A stretch of 64,000 bases of DNA from positions 62,001-126,000 of the forward strand of contig NZ_JAAAPJ010000016.1 of NCBI RefSeq assembly GCF_009909145.1, in the 5' to 3' direction. The notes beneath the pieces are model-generated. The model did not search any database. It was given only the letters and a program-made list of their open reading frames with translations, and was not told the DNA's origin. Positions 55,929-64,000 of the stretch are shown here, piece by piece. Made by a program: the position numbers and the translations under genes. Positions within the stretch are counted from its first letter, which is position 1. The number at the start of each line of letters is the position of its first letter. This DNA comes from Corallococcus silvisoli. Its GTDB lineage: Bacteria > Myxococcota > Myxococcia > Myxococcales > Myxococcaceae.

Positions 55929-57371
55929 CTAACTCGGAGCGGGTGTCGCGTCTTCGAGCTTCGCGAGCTGGTCCAGATACATGCGGCCCTTCACGGGGTC
56001 CGTCATGTGGAGGAAGGCCGCCATGCCCTTGAGCTGCTCCAGCGACTCACCCTCGCGGCCCGGCTTGCCCTTCTGCCGGTTGTGGATGGCCGCGCGCAGG
56101 CGGCGCACCACGTCGCGGGGGACTCGCGCGGCGGGCGTGCCTTCCTTCGCCTCATTCACCACGAGCCCCGTCACGCGCTGACGGCTGCCCTTGCGGGCCA
56201 CGCGCGTCTTGTCCGGGTGCACCGTGAAGCCCTCCGCCTCCACCACGTCCTTCACCCGCGCGAGCAGCACCGCCACCGGAGCGCCCTGGGCCCGGCGCGC
56301 CTTGGGTGCCTTCGCCTTCGTCCAGGAGAACGTCAGGTCGTCCGCGTAGCGCGTGTACGTGAAGCCCAGCTTGCGCGACAGCGCCGACAGCCGCTTGTCC
56401 ATCCGCAGGCACAGCGCGTTGGTGATGCCCGGGGAGGTGGGCGCGCCCTGCGGCAGCGCTCGGGGGCCCTTCGCCACGTGCAGCGTCTTGCCCCGGAAGG
56501 AGAGCAGCTCGCGCGGCGCCTCGGTGGACATCAGCGCCAGCAGCGTGGACGTGCCCTCCGGCAGGCCGCCCTTGCGCAGCAGGCCCTTCACGCGCCGCCA
56601 CGTCACGGTGGGGAAGAAGTCCTTCAGGTCCACCTTCACCACCACGTCCGCGCCCTGGTGCGCCAGCGCGTTGGTGAGGATGGAGCGCCCCGCCACGAAG
56701 CCGTGCGCCGCGCCGTGCACCGGCAGCCGCTCCACGACGTTGGAGAGCACCCAGCGCTGCGCTTCCTTCAGCTCCGGCTTGGGCGAGGTGATGGTGCGCT
56801 CGCCGCCCGTGCGCTTGGGGATGCGCCAGCTCACGTAGTTGGAGCCCGTGTCCACGTCGCGGTGGAACGCGAAGCCGCGCAGCTTGGACACGCTCAGGCC
56901 CAGCGCCTTCGCCAGCTCCTCCGCCGTGTTCAGCGTCGGCAGGCCGTTCTGGCGCGCGCGCTCCTCGCGGTGCTCCAGGTCGAACTTGTCCGGGCCGGCG
57001 TCCTCGCGCCAGTGGATGCCCACGCCCAGGTGGTTCACGTGCGTGGCCTTCCACGCCTCGTGGGCCTGGCGCTCCAGCGCGCGGCGCTCCACGGCCTCCG
57101 CCTTCTTCTTCTCCTTCCAGGCCGTCTTCTCCTTCTCCTTCAGGGAGGAGAAGTCGACCTCGTCCGCGAGCGCGCCCTTCGCCACGAGCTGCGCGCGCAC
57201 CCACTCCTCGGTGCCGCCAGCGTCGGTGATGGCCTTCCAGCGCGTGAGCAGGACGTCGTGCGCGGCCTTGCGGGCCTCTCGCTTCGACGCGGTGTTGGGG
57301 GCGGCGGGCGCGACTTCGGGCGCTGCCTGCGGCGGGGCGGCGGGGACGAACGACTCCAGCTTGGCGGTCAT
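55929..57371 (-). CDS. Retron reverse transcriptase (Mx162 type)
   Basis: The 480-residue protein makes msDNA from the adjacent RNA. A basic, coiled N-terminal extension (about 1-150) precedes the polymerase. Retron marks are NALAH (N234-H238, the NAxxH motif), D248 in VDLKDFFPTV, PQGAPTSPGITN, YADD at 342-345, and VTG at 400-402. Length is close to the about 485 residues I recall for the Mx162 enzyme. ATG 57371 has GAAGG 6 nt upstream. The gene directly follows the msr-msd locus. It converges with the alpha/beta hydrolase gene. Confidence 0.97.
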   Translation of the reverse strand: MTAKLESFVPAAPPQAAPEVAPAAPNTASKREARKAAHDVLLTRWKAITDAGGTEEWVRAQLVAKGALADEVDFSSLKEKEKTAWKEKKKAEAVERRALERQAHEAWKATHVNHLGVGIHWREDAGPDKFDLEHREERARQNGLPTLNTAEELAKALGLSVSKLRGFAFHRDVDTGSNYVSWRIPKRTGGERTITSPKPELKEAQRWVLSNVVERLPVHGAAHGFVAGRSILTNALAHQGADVVVKVDLKDFFPTVTWRRVKGLLRKGGLPEGTSTLLALMSTEAPRELLSFRGKTLHVAKGPRALPQGAPTSPGITNALCLRMDKRLSALSRKLGFTYTRYADDLTFSWTKAKAPKARRAQGAPVAVLLARVKDVVEAEGFTVHPDKTRVARKGSRQRVTGLVVNEAKEGTPAARVPRDVVRRLRAAIHNRQKGKPGREGESLEQLKGMAAFLHMTDPVKGRMYLDQLAKLEDATPAPS

Positions 57372-57407
57372 CGAGGCACCTTCGACGGGCGCGGCGGCTC
57401 AGGAGGG

Positions 57408-57719
57408 GCGACGGACGGAATCGAGCGGTCGAGGGAGGCCAGGAAGGCACCACCAGCTCACCTGGGGCACGGTAGCCTCACCGGCTCTCCCCTCCCGAGC
57501 ACTACCGTCGGGGTGGGAAAACGGCGGTTGCGTCGTTGGTTCCGCTTCCCGCCCCGACGGTAGTGCTCGGGAGGGAGAGAGCCAAGAACAGGCTACCTTG
57601 CGGAGAGTGTCCAGCATTCCAACCAGAGCGGCGCAACGCCGCTCCCGCGCTCGAGGCGCTGAGGCTGATGCGGTCCAGACCTCTCTCGACCACTCGCAAT
57701 TCGTGTTTCGTCCGTCGCA
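57408..57719 (-). ncRNA. Retron msr-msd RNA (template and primer of msDNA)
   Basis: On the minus strand the a1 repeat (57680-57719) and a2 repeat (57408-57438) pair as GCGACGGACG plus a 17-nt block with two differences. Between them lie an msr hairpin, GAGCGGCG/CGCCGCTC (57626-57644, TTG loop), a TCAGC context near 57664 that may hold the branch guanosine, and the msd. The msd is a very long inverted repeat: 57471-57478 with 57590-57597, and inside it 57483-57518 with 57544-57583. The msDNA should cover about 57441-57602, close to 162 nt. Confidence 0.92.
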
Positions 57720-57767
57720 CCCATCCTTCCAGCCGCCCCGTCGGCGGCCGGGCCGTTGTTAGAGGGT

Positions 57768-59624
57768 TTACACCAGAGTCGAGGCCGCGTCGATGTAGCC
57801 GTCCGCGGTCAATTTCTCCAAACGGCTGAAGTACGCCGTCCGGGCTTCCGTGTCCGAGTCGAACCACAGGCGCTGGTGGCGCGAATCGCCCAGGCGCGGG
57901 CCCCACGTGAGGGCCACCACCTTGCCGTCCAGCGAGACGCGGTACACCTGCTCCAGCCCCGTCGCCGGGTCGCGGCGCACGTACGCCCGCGTCTCGGCGC
58001 GGATGAGCTTGCGGCCCTCCGGCGTCTGCCGCAGCGCCTCCTCCTCCACGCGGCGGCGCGCGTACACCAGGCGCAGCGCGAGCATGTGCTCGCAGGGGCC
58101 TTCGCGCAGCCCGGAGCGGCGGAAGTGCGGGCAGCCGCAGCCCGCGTCCTTCACGCGGCCCTCCAGGTCCAGCGTGAAGCTGGGGAAGAAGCTGCGCACC
58201 GCCTCGCGGTCCACCACCTCGCCCTGGATGCGCATGCCCTCGCCCACCAGGTCGTGCACCTGGGTGAGCTTCACTTCGCCCGCGCCCGGGCCGCCGTCGC
58301 CCAGCAGGCGGTGGGCGCGCGCCTCACGCTCGTTGCCGTAGCGCAGCGCGGCCTCGTCCACCGGGGTGGGCATCAGCTCGCGTGGGCGGTAGGTGCCGCG
58401 CGCCACGTCGAAGAGGACGCGGCCCCGCAGGCACTCCAACTGGAGCGCGGCCCGCACCTGGTCCTTCGGCGCCCCGGCGTCCTTCGCCAGCACGTCGAAC
58501 CCGAGCGGGCCGTCCTTGCGCAGGCGCAGGCGCAGCGCCTCCGCCAGGCCCTCCGGCACGTCGCGCGGCATCAGCGAGTCGAAGGCGGCGGCGCTGGACC
58601 AGCCGCTCTCCGTCCAGCCCGTGAGTCCCAGCGTCAGCGTGGCGTGGCCCAGGTCGATGACCCAGAACACCGGCAGGCCCGGCCCCAGCAACTGCACGTG
58701 CACGCTCTTCGCGTGGGGCAGCAGGCGCGCGAGCGCGGCGAGGCGCTGACGCCCGAAGGTGCGCACCACCGCCGGCGCGCTGCCGGTGTACGCGCCGCCG
58801 TGGCACTCCAGCACCTGCTCCCAGGGCTCCAGCACCAGCCGGGGCGGGGCGCCGGGGACCAGCTCGAAGCGCAGCGCGCGGGGCGCCTTCTTCGAACGGC
58901 GCGTGCGCAGCGCGAAGAGCAGGTTGTAGAGGTCGATGGGCGCGATGGAGCAGGTCGTCGCCGGCAGCGTCGCCGCCGACTGCACCTGGAGGAAGCCGCG
59001 CAGCCACGCGTGGGGCACCTCCACCGTGCGCGGCGCGCGGGGCTCCGCGGCGGCCGCCTTCGCGGACGGGGCGACGTGGGCCTCCAGCGCCACCGGGGCG
59101 TAGGCGCGCAGGCGGTCCAGCCGGGCGGGCAGCTCCGGCGGGACGTCCAGGAAGGTGGAGCCGTGCGCGGCCTCGCGCTTGTCGAAGAGGCTGTTGTCGA
59201 AGGCCAGGCGCGCGTAGGCGCTCTCGTCTCGGGAGAAGACCTCCAGGGACACCTGGTCCGGATCCACCGTGAGCACGGGGTCCAGCACCGCGTCCTTCTT
59301 CTCCTCGCCCTCCAGCGCGCTGTCGAGGAAGGCCTTCTGGGCCTCCCAGATTTGGGCGCTGGCGCGCTTGCCCTGCTTCATCAGGTACGCGAGGTACGCG
59401 GTGCGGTCGCGGCCCCGGTAGCGCAGGTCGCTGGACAGCACGGCGAAGGCGGCGGCCAGCGCGTCGCGGAAGAGGGTGGGGTCCTTCACCTGTCCGCTGA
59501 CGCCCACGGTGCCGCGCGACCCCTCCAGGGCCAGCTGCACGCGCGAGGCGTCCGGCGTGACGACCACGTCGCTCTGCGCCGTGTAGCTCAGCGCGACGGG
59601 ATGACGTGCGGTTGCGGTGCTCAC
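57768..59624 (-). CDS. Retron-associated winged-helix/SWIM protein with WGR-like C-terminus
   Basis: The 618-residue protein has an N-terminal region of unknown fold, a winged-helix-like segment at about 359-418 (LRLRKDGPLGFDVLAKDAGAP and RGRVLFDVARGTYR), a SWIM zinc finger with C496, C498, C511 and H513 (GCGCPHF...GPCEHM), and a C-terminal WGR-like stretch (KVVALTWGPRLG, DSDTEARTAYFSRLEKLTADGY). It is the probable nucleic-acid-binding partner of the retron. GTG 59624 overlaps the stop of the HEAT gene (GTGA), with AAGGAAGG 7 nt before it. The msr-msd begins 48 nt after its stop. Confidence 0.9.
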   Translation of the reverse strand: MSTATARHPVALSYTAQSDVVVTPDASRVQLALEGSRGTVGVSGQVKDPTLFRDALAAAFAVLSSDLRYRGRDRTAYLAYLMKQGKRASAQIWEAQKAFLDSALEGEEKKDAVLDPVLTVDPDQVSLEVFSRDESAYARLAFDNSLFDKREAAHGSTFLDVPPELPARLDRLRAYAPVALEAHVAPSAKAAAAEPRAPRTVEVPHAWLRGFLQVQSAATLPATTCSIAPIDLYNLLFALRTRRSKKAPRALRFELVPGAPPRLVLEPWEQVLECHGGAYTGSAPAVVRTFGRQRLAALARLLPHAKSVHVQLLGPGLPVFWVIDLGHATLTLGLTGWTESGWSSAAAFDSLMPRDVPEGLAEALRLRLRKDGPLGFDVLAKDAGAPKDQVRAALQLECLRGRVLFDVARGTYRPRELMPTPVDEAALRYGNEREARAHRLLGDGGPGAGEVKLTQVHDLVGEGMRIQGEVVDREAVRSFFPSFTLDLEGRVKDAGCGCPHFRRSGLREGPCEHMLALRLVYARRRVEEEALRQTPEGRKLIRAETRAYVRRDPATGLEQVYRVSLDGKVVALTWGPRLGDSRHQRLWFDSDTEARTAYFSRLEKLTADGYIDAASTLV

Positions 59625-62600
59625 TGTTGACCTTCCTTCCGGGCGCGCTCAGCGGCCCGGCGTGCACGTTTGTGGGCGCGGTAGGCCGCCTTGCGCAGCT
59701 CCACCGATTGCGACTTGTCGAAGGCCGCCGTCTTCAGCAGCGCCGCGGCCTCGTCACCGCCCAGCCGTCCCAGCGCGGCCCACGCGTCCTGGCGAATCTC
59801 CGGCTTCGCGTCGGCGGCCACGGGCTTGAGCGGCTCCAGGTCCTTCTTCGCGAGCAGCGCGGGCACCGCGAGCCTGCGGGCCTCGCTGGCCGTGAGGGCG
59901 CCCGGCGCCACCTGCGCGCCCGTGGGCCCCAGCGCCACCGGGTCGAAGGGCTTCACCTCCAGCGCCCACGCGGAGGCCTGACCGGGCACCAGCGCGGCCA
60001 GCACCGCCGCGGCGGCGGAGCGCACGGCGGCGTCCGGGTCCCCGAGCGCGGTGCGCAGCGCCGGGGCCTCGCCCGTCGCCTTCATCCGTCCCAGCACCCG
60101 CGCCGCCTCCTGGCGCACGGCCGCGGGGGCGTGGGCTTCGCCCTGGCGGAGCAGCTCCGAGGACGTCGCCACCAGCTCCTTCGCGCCCAGCCGCGAGCCC
60201 GCCCAGAGCAGCCGCTCCCACGCGGCGGCCAGCGGCTCGCGCTTCGGCTGCGGCGTGGTGGCCCAGGCGGTGGCGGTGCGCCGCTCCGCGGCCACGACCG
60301 CGCGAACGAGGCCCGTGGTGTCCACGGCGCCCGCGTCCCGCGCATCACCCGTCCAGGTGCCCACGAGCCGCGCGGCCTCCTCGCGGGCCTCCGGCTTGTC
60401 GTGGCCGAACAGGGCGATGACCTCCGGCAGGGGCAGCGCGCCCCTCCGGGCCAGACCCCGCCGCAGCCGGAGCCGCAGCTCCGCGTTCTCCAGCGTGGCC
60501 AGCCGGGGCACGAGCAGCGCCGGGTCGCCTTCGCTGGCGAGGTAGGTGGCGGCGGGCTCGGAGATGTCCTCGTGCTCGCTCTGCACCGCCAGGAACTCCA
60601 CCCGCGTGCGCTCCTTCGGGAAGAGCACGTCCAGCGCCTTGCGCGCGACCTCGCGCAGGTCGTCGTCCTCATCGTTCAGCGCGGCGGCCAGCGCGGCCTC
60701 GGCGGCCGGGTCCCCGAACTTGCCCAGCTCCTCCGCCACCGTGCGGCGCACGTCGTCGTCCGTCTCGATGTCGGCGAGCAGCGCCTCCAGCTTCACCCGG
60801 GCGCGCTCTCCGCCCAGGGCGCGCAGGCCGCGCACGGCGGCCTGCTGGCGCCGGAAGTGGTTGCCCTCGACGGCGGTGGCTTCCACCTTCTCCTCGACGC
60901 GGCGGCGCTCTTCACCCTCGGGCATCCGGTGGGCGAGCCGGCCCAGCGCCTCGATGGCGGCCTGCACCATGTCCTCTTCCGCGGGAGCGTCCGGGGTGCC
61001 GCCGTTGGCCACCGTCTCCAGCTCGGAGAGCGCGCGCACGTCACCCAGGGTGCCCAGCGCGAGCAGGGCCCGGCCGCGCTCGTGCGGCTCACCGGCGCGC
61101 GCGTACAGCAGCAGGGGGCGCAGGGCGCTGACGCCGCGCCGGTGCGCGACGCCTTCCGCCGCGGGCAGCATCAGCTCACGGGCCCCGGCGCGGAGGATCT
61201 CCTCCAGCGGCTCCACGGCCGCGCCCTGCTCCACCACGCGCTTCGAGTAGCGCTCCACCGCCTCCGCGCGCACGGTGACGTCGCGGTCGGTGAAGAGCTG
61301 CACGAGCAGCGCGTCCTGGCCTTCGTTCTTGCCGTGCTCCAGCTCCGCGGCGGCGGCCTTGCGGACCTCGGGGTCCTGGCTCCGCACCGCCACGCGCAGG
61401 AAGCGCACCGCGAGCGCCGCGTCGCGCTTCTTCAGCTCGCGCTCGCGCTCCTTGAGCTTCTCCTGCTCCGGCGGCCAGGTGAGCTGCATCGCGGCCGTCA
61501 CGCAGGCGAGGCGCACGCTGGGGGCTTCGTCCTCCACGCTCTGGCGCGCGAGCACATCCAGCGCGTCCGCGCGGCGGGTGCGGCCCAGCGCGGCCACCAG
61601 CTTCGTGCGCTCGGGAATCTCCGTCGCCACCGTCAGGCGCTGGGCGAGCGCGGCCACGGCGGCGGACGTCCCCAGCCGCGCCAGGGCCTCCTGCGCCCGG
61701 CGCGCCACGGCCACCGTCTCCGAGCGCAGGAAGGTGCCCAGCACCTCCACCGCCCGGTCATCGCCGCGGAACGCGAGCAGCTCCGCGGCGCGCAGCCGCA
61801 GGTCCTCGTGCTCGCTGCCCATCGCGCGGCCCAGGGCCTCGGTGACGCGCGAGTCGTTGGCGCCCGCCAGCCGCTCGATGACCCCCACGCGCAGGTCCGC
61901 GTGCTCGCTGCCCAGCGCGGCCAGCAGCGGCTCCAGGCTGCCCGGCGGGCTCAGCTTCTCCAGCAGCTCGAAGGCGGACTTGCGCACCTCCGGCAGCGGC
62001 GAGTTCAGCGCCGCGGTCAAGCGCGGACGGGCCGCGTCGCCCCGCTCCGCCAGCTCCTCCAGGGCCGCGCGCGCCACGTCCTGCGCCAGCGAGGCCAGGG
62101 CCAGCGCCAGCGGCTCGTCGCTGCCGGCGGGGTACAGCTCCTTGAGGCCCGTGAGCGCGGCCCTGCGCACCAGCTGGTGCGGATCCTCCAGCGCGCGCAG
62201 GAGGGCGGCCACCGCGGCGGACGTGCCCGCGTAGCCTTCCTGGGTGAGCTTCACCACGCGGTCCACGGCGTCGCGGCGGACGCGGTGGCCTTCCTCGTCG
62301 CCCGCGGACACCTGCCGCAGCAGGCCCACGTAGGCGCCGAACGCCAGCCGGCGCAGGTGCTGCCGCTCCGCCTGCGTCGCCGCCTCCTGCGTCGCCGTGC
62401 CCTCGGCGGTTCCTTCCGAAGGCTTCACCGCGGAGAAGAGGCGGCGCAGCCAGCTCTTGCCCGTGGCGGACGCCGTGCCCTGCTTCTCCGGGGTGGACGG
62501 CTGCATCACGTGCGCGGCGCCTTCGGCCGTCTCGGGCTTCCAGGGCGCTTGCAGCGTGCGGGGGCGCGCGACCTTCTGCGCCTCGCGGAAGTAGTCCAGG

Positions 62601-64000
62601 GGCTTGTTGCGAAGCAGCAGCACCTGGGCCGCCGCGTAGCGCTGCTCCGGCTGTCCGCTGGAGAGCGCCTCCGCGAGCCCGACCATGCGCTTCGCCCGGT
62701 CGTCCTCCGCGGGCCAGTCCTTCATGTCGCCGGCCTTCTCCGGGCGCGGCGGCAGCAGCACCTCCACCAGGTGCGCGCGGTACGCCTCCGGCTCCGTGCG
62801 CAGCTCCAGCGTGCGCGCCGCGGCGTAGCGCACCTCCGGACGGCCGCTGGACAGCGCGCTCGTCAGCAGGTCCGGCGGCCCCCCCTCGCGGCTGGCGCGC
62901 AGGTCCCGCGCGAGCACGATGGCGAACACCATCTCCTGGACCTCGCGCGCGGAGTCCTCCAGGCCGTGCAGCAGGCCGCCGTCCCCTTCGGGTCCCAGCG
63001 CCGCGAAGGCGAGGATGGCGCCCAGGCGGATGGGGAGGTGCTCATGGCGCAGGTTGCCCGTGAGCACCGGCAGCGCGCGCACGTCGCCCAGGCGCGCCAG
63101 GCCGTCCGCGGCCCACGACCGCGCCGCGACCAGCGCATGGCCCAGCGCGTCCAGCAGCGCGCCCTCGTCGCCCCGGCGGCTCGCGGTGGCGAGGCCGCGC
63201 GCGCCCTGCTCCTGGAGCTCCGGCAGCTCGTGGGGCAGCAGCGTGGTGGCGTAGAAGCCCAGGAGGCGCCGCGAGCCCAGCGTGGCCAGCGCGCGCGCCG
63301 CGCGGATGCGCAGGGGGACGAGGAAGCCGGGCGGGTACATCCGCTCCAGGTCCTTGTCCGTGATGAGCCCGCGCAGGGGCTCGATGATGTCCTCCGCGCC
63401 GCGCGGGGCGAGCAGCTCCGCGGCCCGCACGCGCACCGGCAGCGTCGCCGCCGCGATGCCCGCGAGCAGCGGCCCGTTCTCCGCCGGGATGAGCTTGTCG
63501 AGCGCCTCCAGCGCCGCGACGGCCACCTCCAGGTGCTCGTCCTGCACGCGCTTGAGGAGCGCGGAGCGCAGGGGCTCCGCCGGGGCGTGCACGGCGCCCT
63601 TCGCGGCCCTCTCGCGCAGCGCGGGGTGCGTGGCGTTGAGCGCGGCCAGGTGCGGCTCCGGCTGCTCCTTGCCCGCGAGCTTCACCCACGCCTCGTACGC
63701 GGCGGTGGCGACGTTGACGTCGCGGTCCTCCACGGACTTCTTCAGGCGCTCCATCGCCCAGTCATCCGTGCCGCGCTGGGCGAGCACCTCCACCGCGCGG
63801 GTGCGCAGGTCCGGGAAGCGGCCCGCCAGCGCCCGGTCCAGCGCCTTCACCGGCTCCTGGTCGTTCCAGGCCCACAGCGTGCGGAAGGCCTCGCCGCGCA
63901 CCTTGGCGGACTCGTCCTCCAGCGCGTCGCCCAGCAGGCCCTCCGCGCCCTCCGCCTTCGCGCCCAGCTTCACCAGCCGGTCCAGGCCGCGCACGCGCAC
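59621..64000 (-). CDS. Giant HEAT-repeat protein (partial, N-terminus beyond window)
   Basis: The visible 1459 residues are almost entirely tandem HEAT/PBS-lyase type repeats (for example DEDDDLREVARKALDVLF, GSEHADLRVGVIERLAGAND, LGSEHEDLRLRAAELLAFRGDDRAV). A low-complexity linker, about residues 480-545, contains KSWLRRLFSAVKPSEGTAEG. The frame is open at position 64000. No enzymatic motif is seen, so it is a scaffold. It is translationally coupled to the SWIM gene and belongs to the retron unit. Similar HEAT proteins occur beside related retrons, as I recall. Confidence 0.92.
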   Translation of the reverse strand: MRVRGLDRLVKLGAKAEGAEGLLGDALEDESAKVRGEAFRTLWAWNDQEPVKALDRALAGRFPDLRTRAVEVLAQRGTDDWAMERLKKSVEDRDVNVATAAYEAWVKLAGKEQPEPHLAALNATHPALRERAAKGAVHAPAEPLRSALLKRVQDEHLEVAVAALEALDKLIPAENGPLLAGIAAATLPVRVRAAELLAPRGAEDIIEPLRGLITDKDLERMYPPGFLVPLRIRAARALATLGSRRLLGFYATTLLPHELPELQEQGARGLATASRRGDEGALLDALGHALVAARSWAADGLARLGDVRALPVLTGNLRHEHLPIRLGAILAFAALGPEGDGGLLHGLEDSAREVQEMVFAIVLARDLRASREGGPPDLLTSALSSGRPEVRYAAARTLELRTEPEAYRAHLVEVLLPPRPEKAGDMKDWPAEDDRAKRMVGLAEALSSGQPEQRYAAAQVLLLRNKPLDYFREAQKVARPRTLQAPWKPETAEGAAHVMQPSTPEKQGTASATGKSWLRRLFSAVKPSEGTAEGTATQEAATQAERQHLRRLAFGAYVGLLRQVSAGDEEGHRVRRDAVDRVVKLTQEGYAGTSAAVAALLRALEDPHQLVRRAALTGLKELYPAGSDEPLALALASLAQDVARAALEELAERGDAARPRLTAALNSPLPEVRKSAFELLEKLSPPGSLEPLLAALGSEHADLRVGVIERLAGANDSRVTEALGRAMGSEHEDLRLRAAELLAFRGDDRAVEVLGTFLRSETVAVARRAQEALARLGTSAAVAALAQRLTVATEIPERTKLVAALGRTRRADALDVLARQSVEDEAPSVRLACVTAAMQLTWPPEQEKLKERERELKKRDAALAVRFLRVAVRSQDPEVRKAAAAELEHGKNEGQDALLVQLFTDRDVTVRAEAVERYSKRVVEQGAAVEPLEEILRAGARELMLPAAEGVAHRRGVSALRPLLLYARAGEPHERGRALLALGTLGDVRALSELETVANGGTPDAPAEEDMVQAAIEALGRLAHRMPEGEERRRVEEKVEATAVEGNHFRRQQAAVRGLRALGGERARVKLEALLADIETDDDVRRTVAEELGKFGDPAAEAALAAALNDEDDDLREVARKALDVLFPKERTRVEFLAVQSEHEDISEPAATYLASEGDPALLVPRLATLENAELRLRLRRGLARRGALPLPEVIALFGHDKPEAREEAARLVGTWTGDARDAGAVDTTGLVRAVVAAERRTATAWATTPQPKREPLAAAWERLLWAGSRLGAKELVATSSELLRQGEAHAPAAVRQEAARVLGRMKATGEAPALRTALGDPDAAVRSAAAAVLAALVPGQASAWALEVKPFDPVALGPTGAQVAPGALTASEARRLAVPALLAKKDLEPLKPVAADAKPEIRQDAWAALGRLGGDEAAALLKTAAFDKSQSVELRKAAYRAHKRARRAAERARKEGQQ

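Noticed and set aside
57502..57906. Open frames across the msr-msd region
   Set aside because: They run through the inverted repeats and have no protein character; the region is explained by the retron RNA.

Overview
The window is about 64 kb of very GC-rich DNA with dense, mostly short-spaced genes on both strands. It almost certainly comes from a myxobacterium of the Myxococcaceae (Corallococcus or Myxococcus type). Supporting signs are a retron of the Mx162 type, an Imm52/Tox-REase-5 toxin-immunity pair, a PilZ protein of the myxobacterial type, a four-PAS hybrid histidine kinase, many secreted and lipoprotein genes, and strong G/C third-position bias. I see no tRNA, rRNA, CRISPR array, insertion sequence or prophage.

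Layout. 1-6.8 kb: partial cupin gene, thioredoxin-like protein with a broken active site, a gene remnant, virginiamycin B lyase, a truncated nuclease toxin with its Imm52 immunity gene, a coiled-coil PilZ protein, and the RNA ligase RtcB. 6.8-14.3 kb: TPR protein, pilus-assembly N-domain protein, two tandem hotdog thioesterases, a large exported TolB-propeller amidohydrolase, and a small Cys-rich lipoprotein followed by a possible immunity gene. 14.3-28.3 kb: hybrid sensor kinase, N-terminally short DUF262-like protein, M28 peptidase, DHA2 exporter, two MacB-type permeases, isochorismatase-like hydrolase with a divergent GlxA-type regulator, and a membrane protein with tandem repeats. 28.5-32.5 kb: phospholipase-D lipoprotein, GNAT acetyltransferase, kinase-phosphatase related to Pnkp, and a small helical protein.

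32.7-37.4 kb is a plus-strand set: CoA-acylating semialdehyde dehydrogenase (mmsA), a GTP cyclohydrolase II-like protein (URC1 type), a DUF1688 protein (URC4 type) and uracil phosphoribosyltransferase. Together they look like the reduction-independent URC route of uracil catabolism, with the dehydrogenase feeding the C3 product to acetyl-CoA. 37.7-55.7 kb holds secreted proteins (golvesin-domain, SGNH hydrolase, DUF6923-like), a methyltransferase, a CapA-like protein, a CLC transporter resembling the fluoride-type CLC-F group, a macro-domain protein, apolipoprotein N-acyltransferase, a Bcr/CflA exporter with its TetR repressor, a GMC oxidoreductase and an alpha/beta hydrolase.

55.9-64 kb is the most notable region. 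Reading on the minus strand there is a giant HEAT-repeat protein (open at the window end), a winged-helix/SWIM zinc-finger protein with a C-terminal WGR-like segment overlapping it by 4 nt, a structured msr-msd RNA locus with clear a1/a2 repeats and a long msd stem, and a retron reverse transcriptase. This is a complete multi-component retron of the Mx162 group. The RT and msDNA of this group are classic, but the job of the two large partner proteins is, as far as I know, not established.
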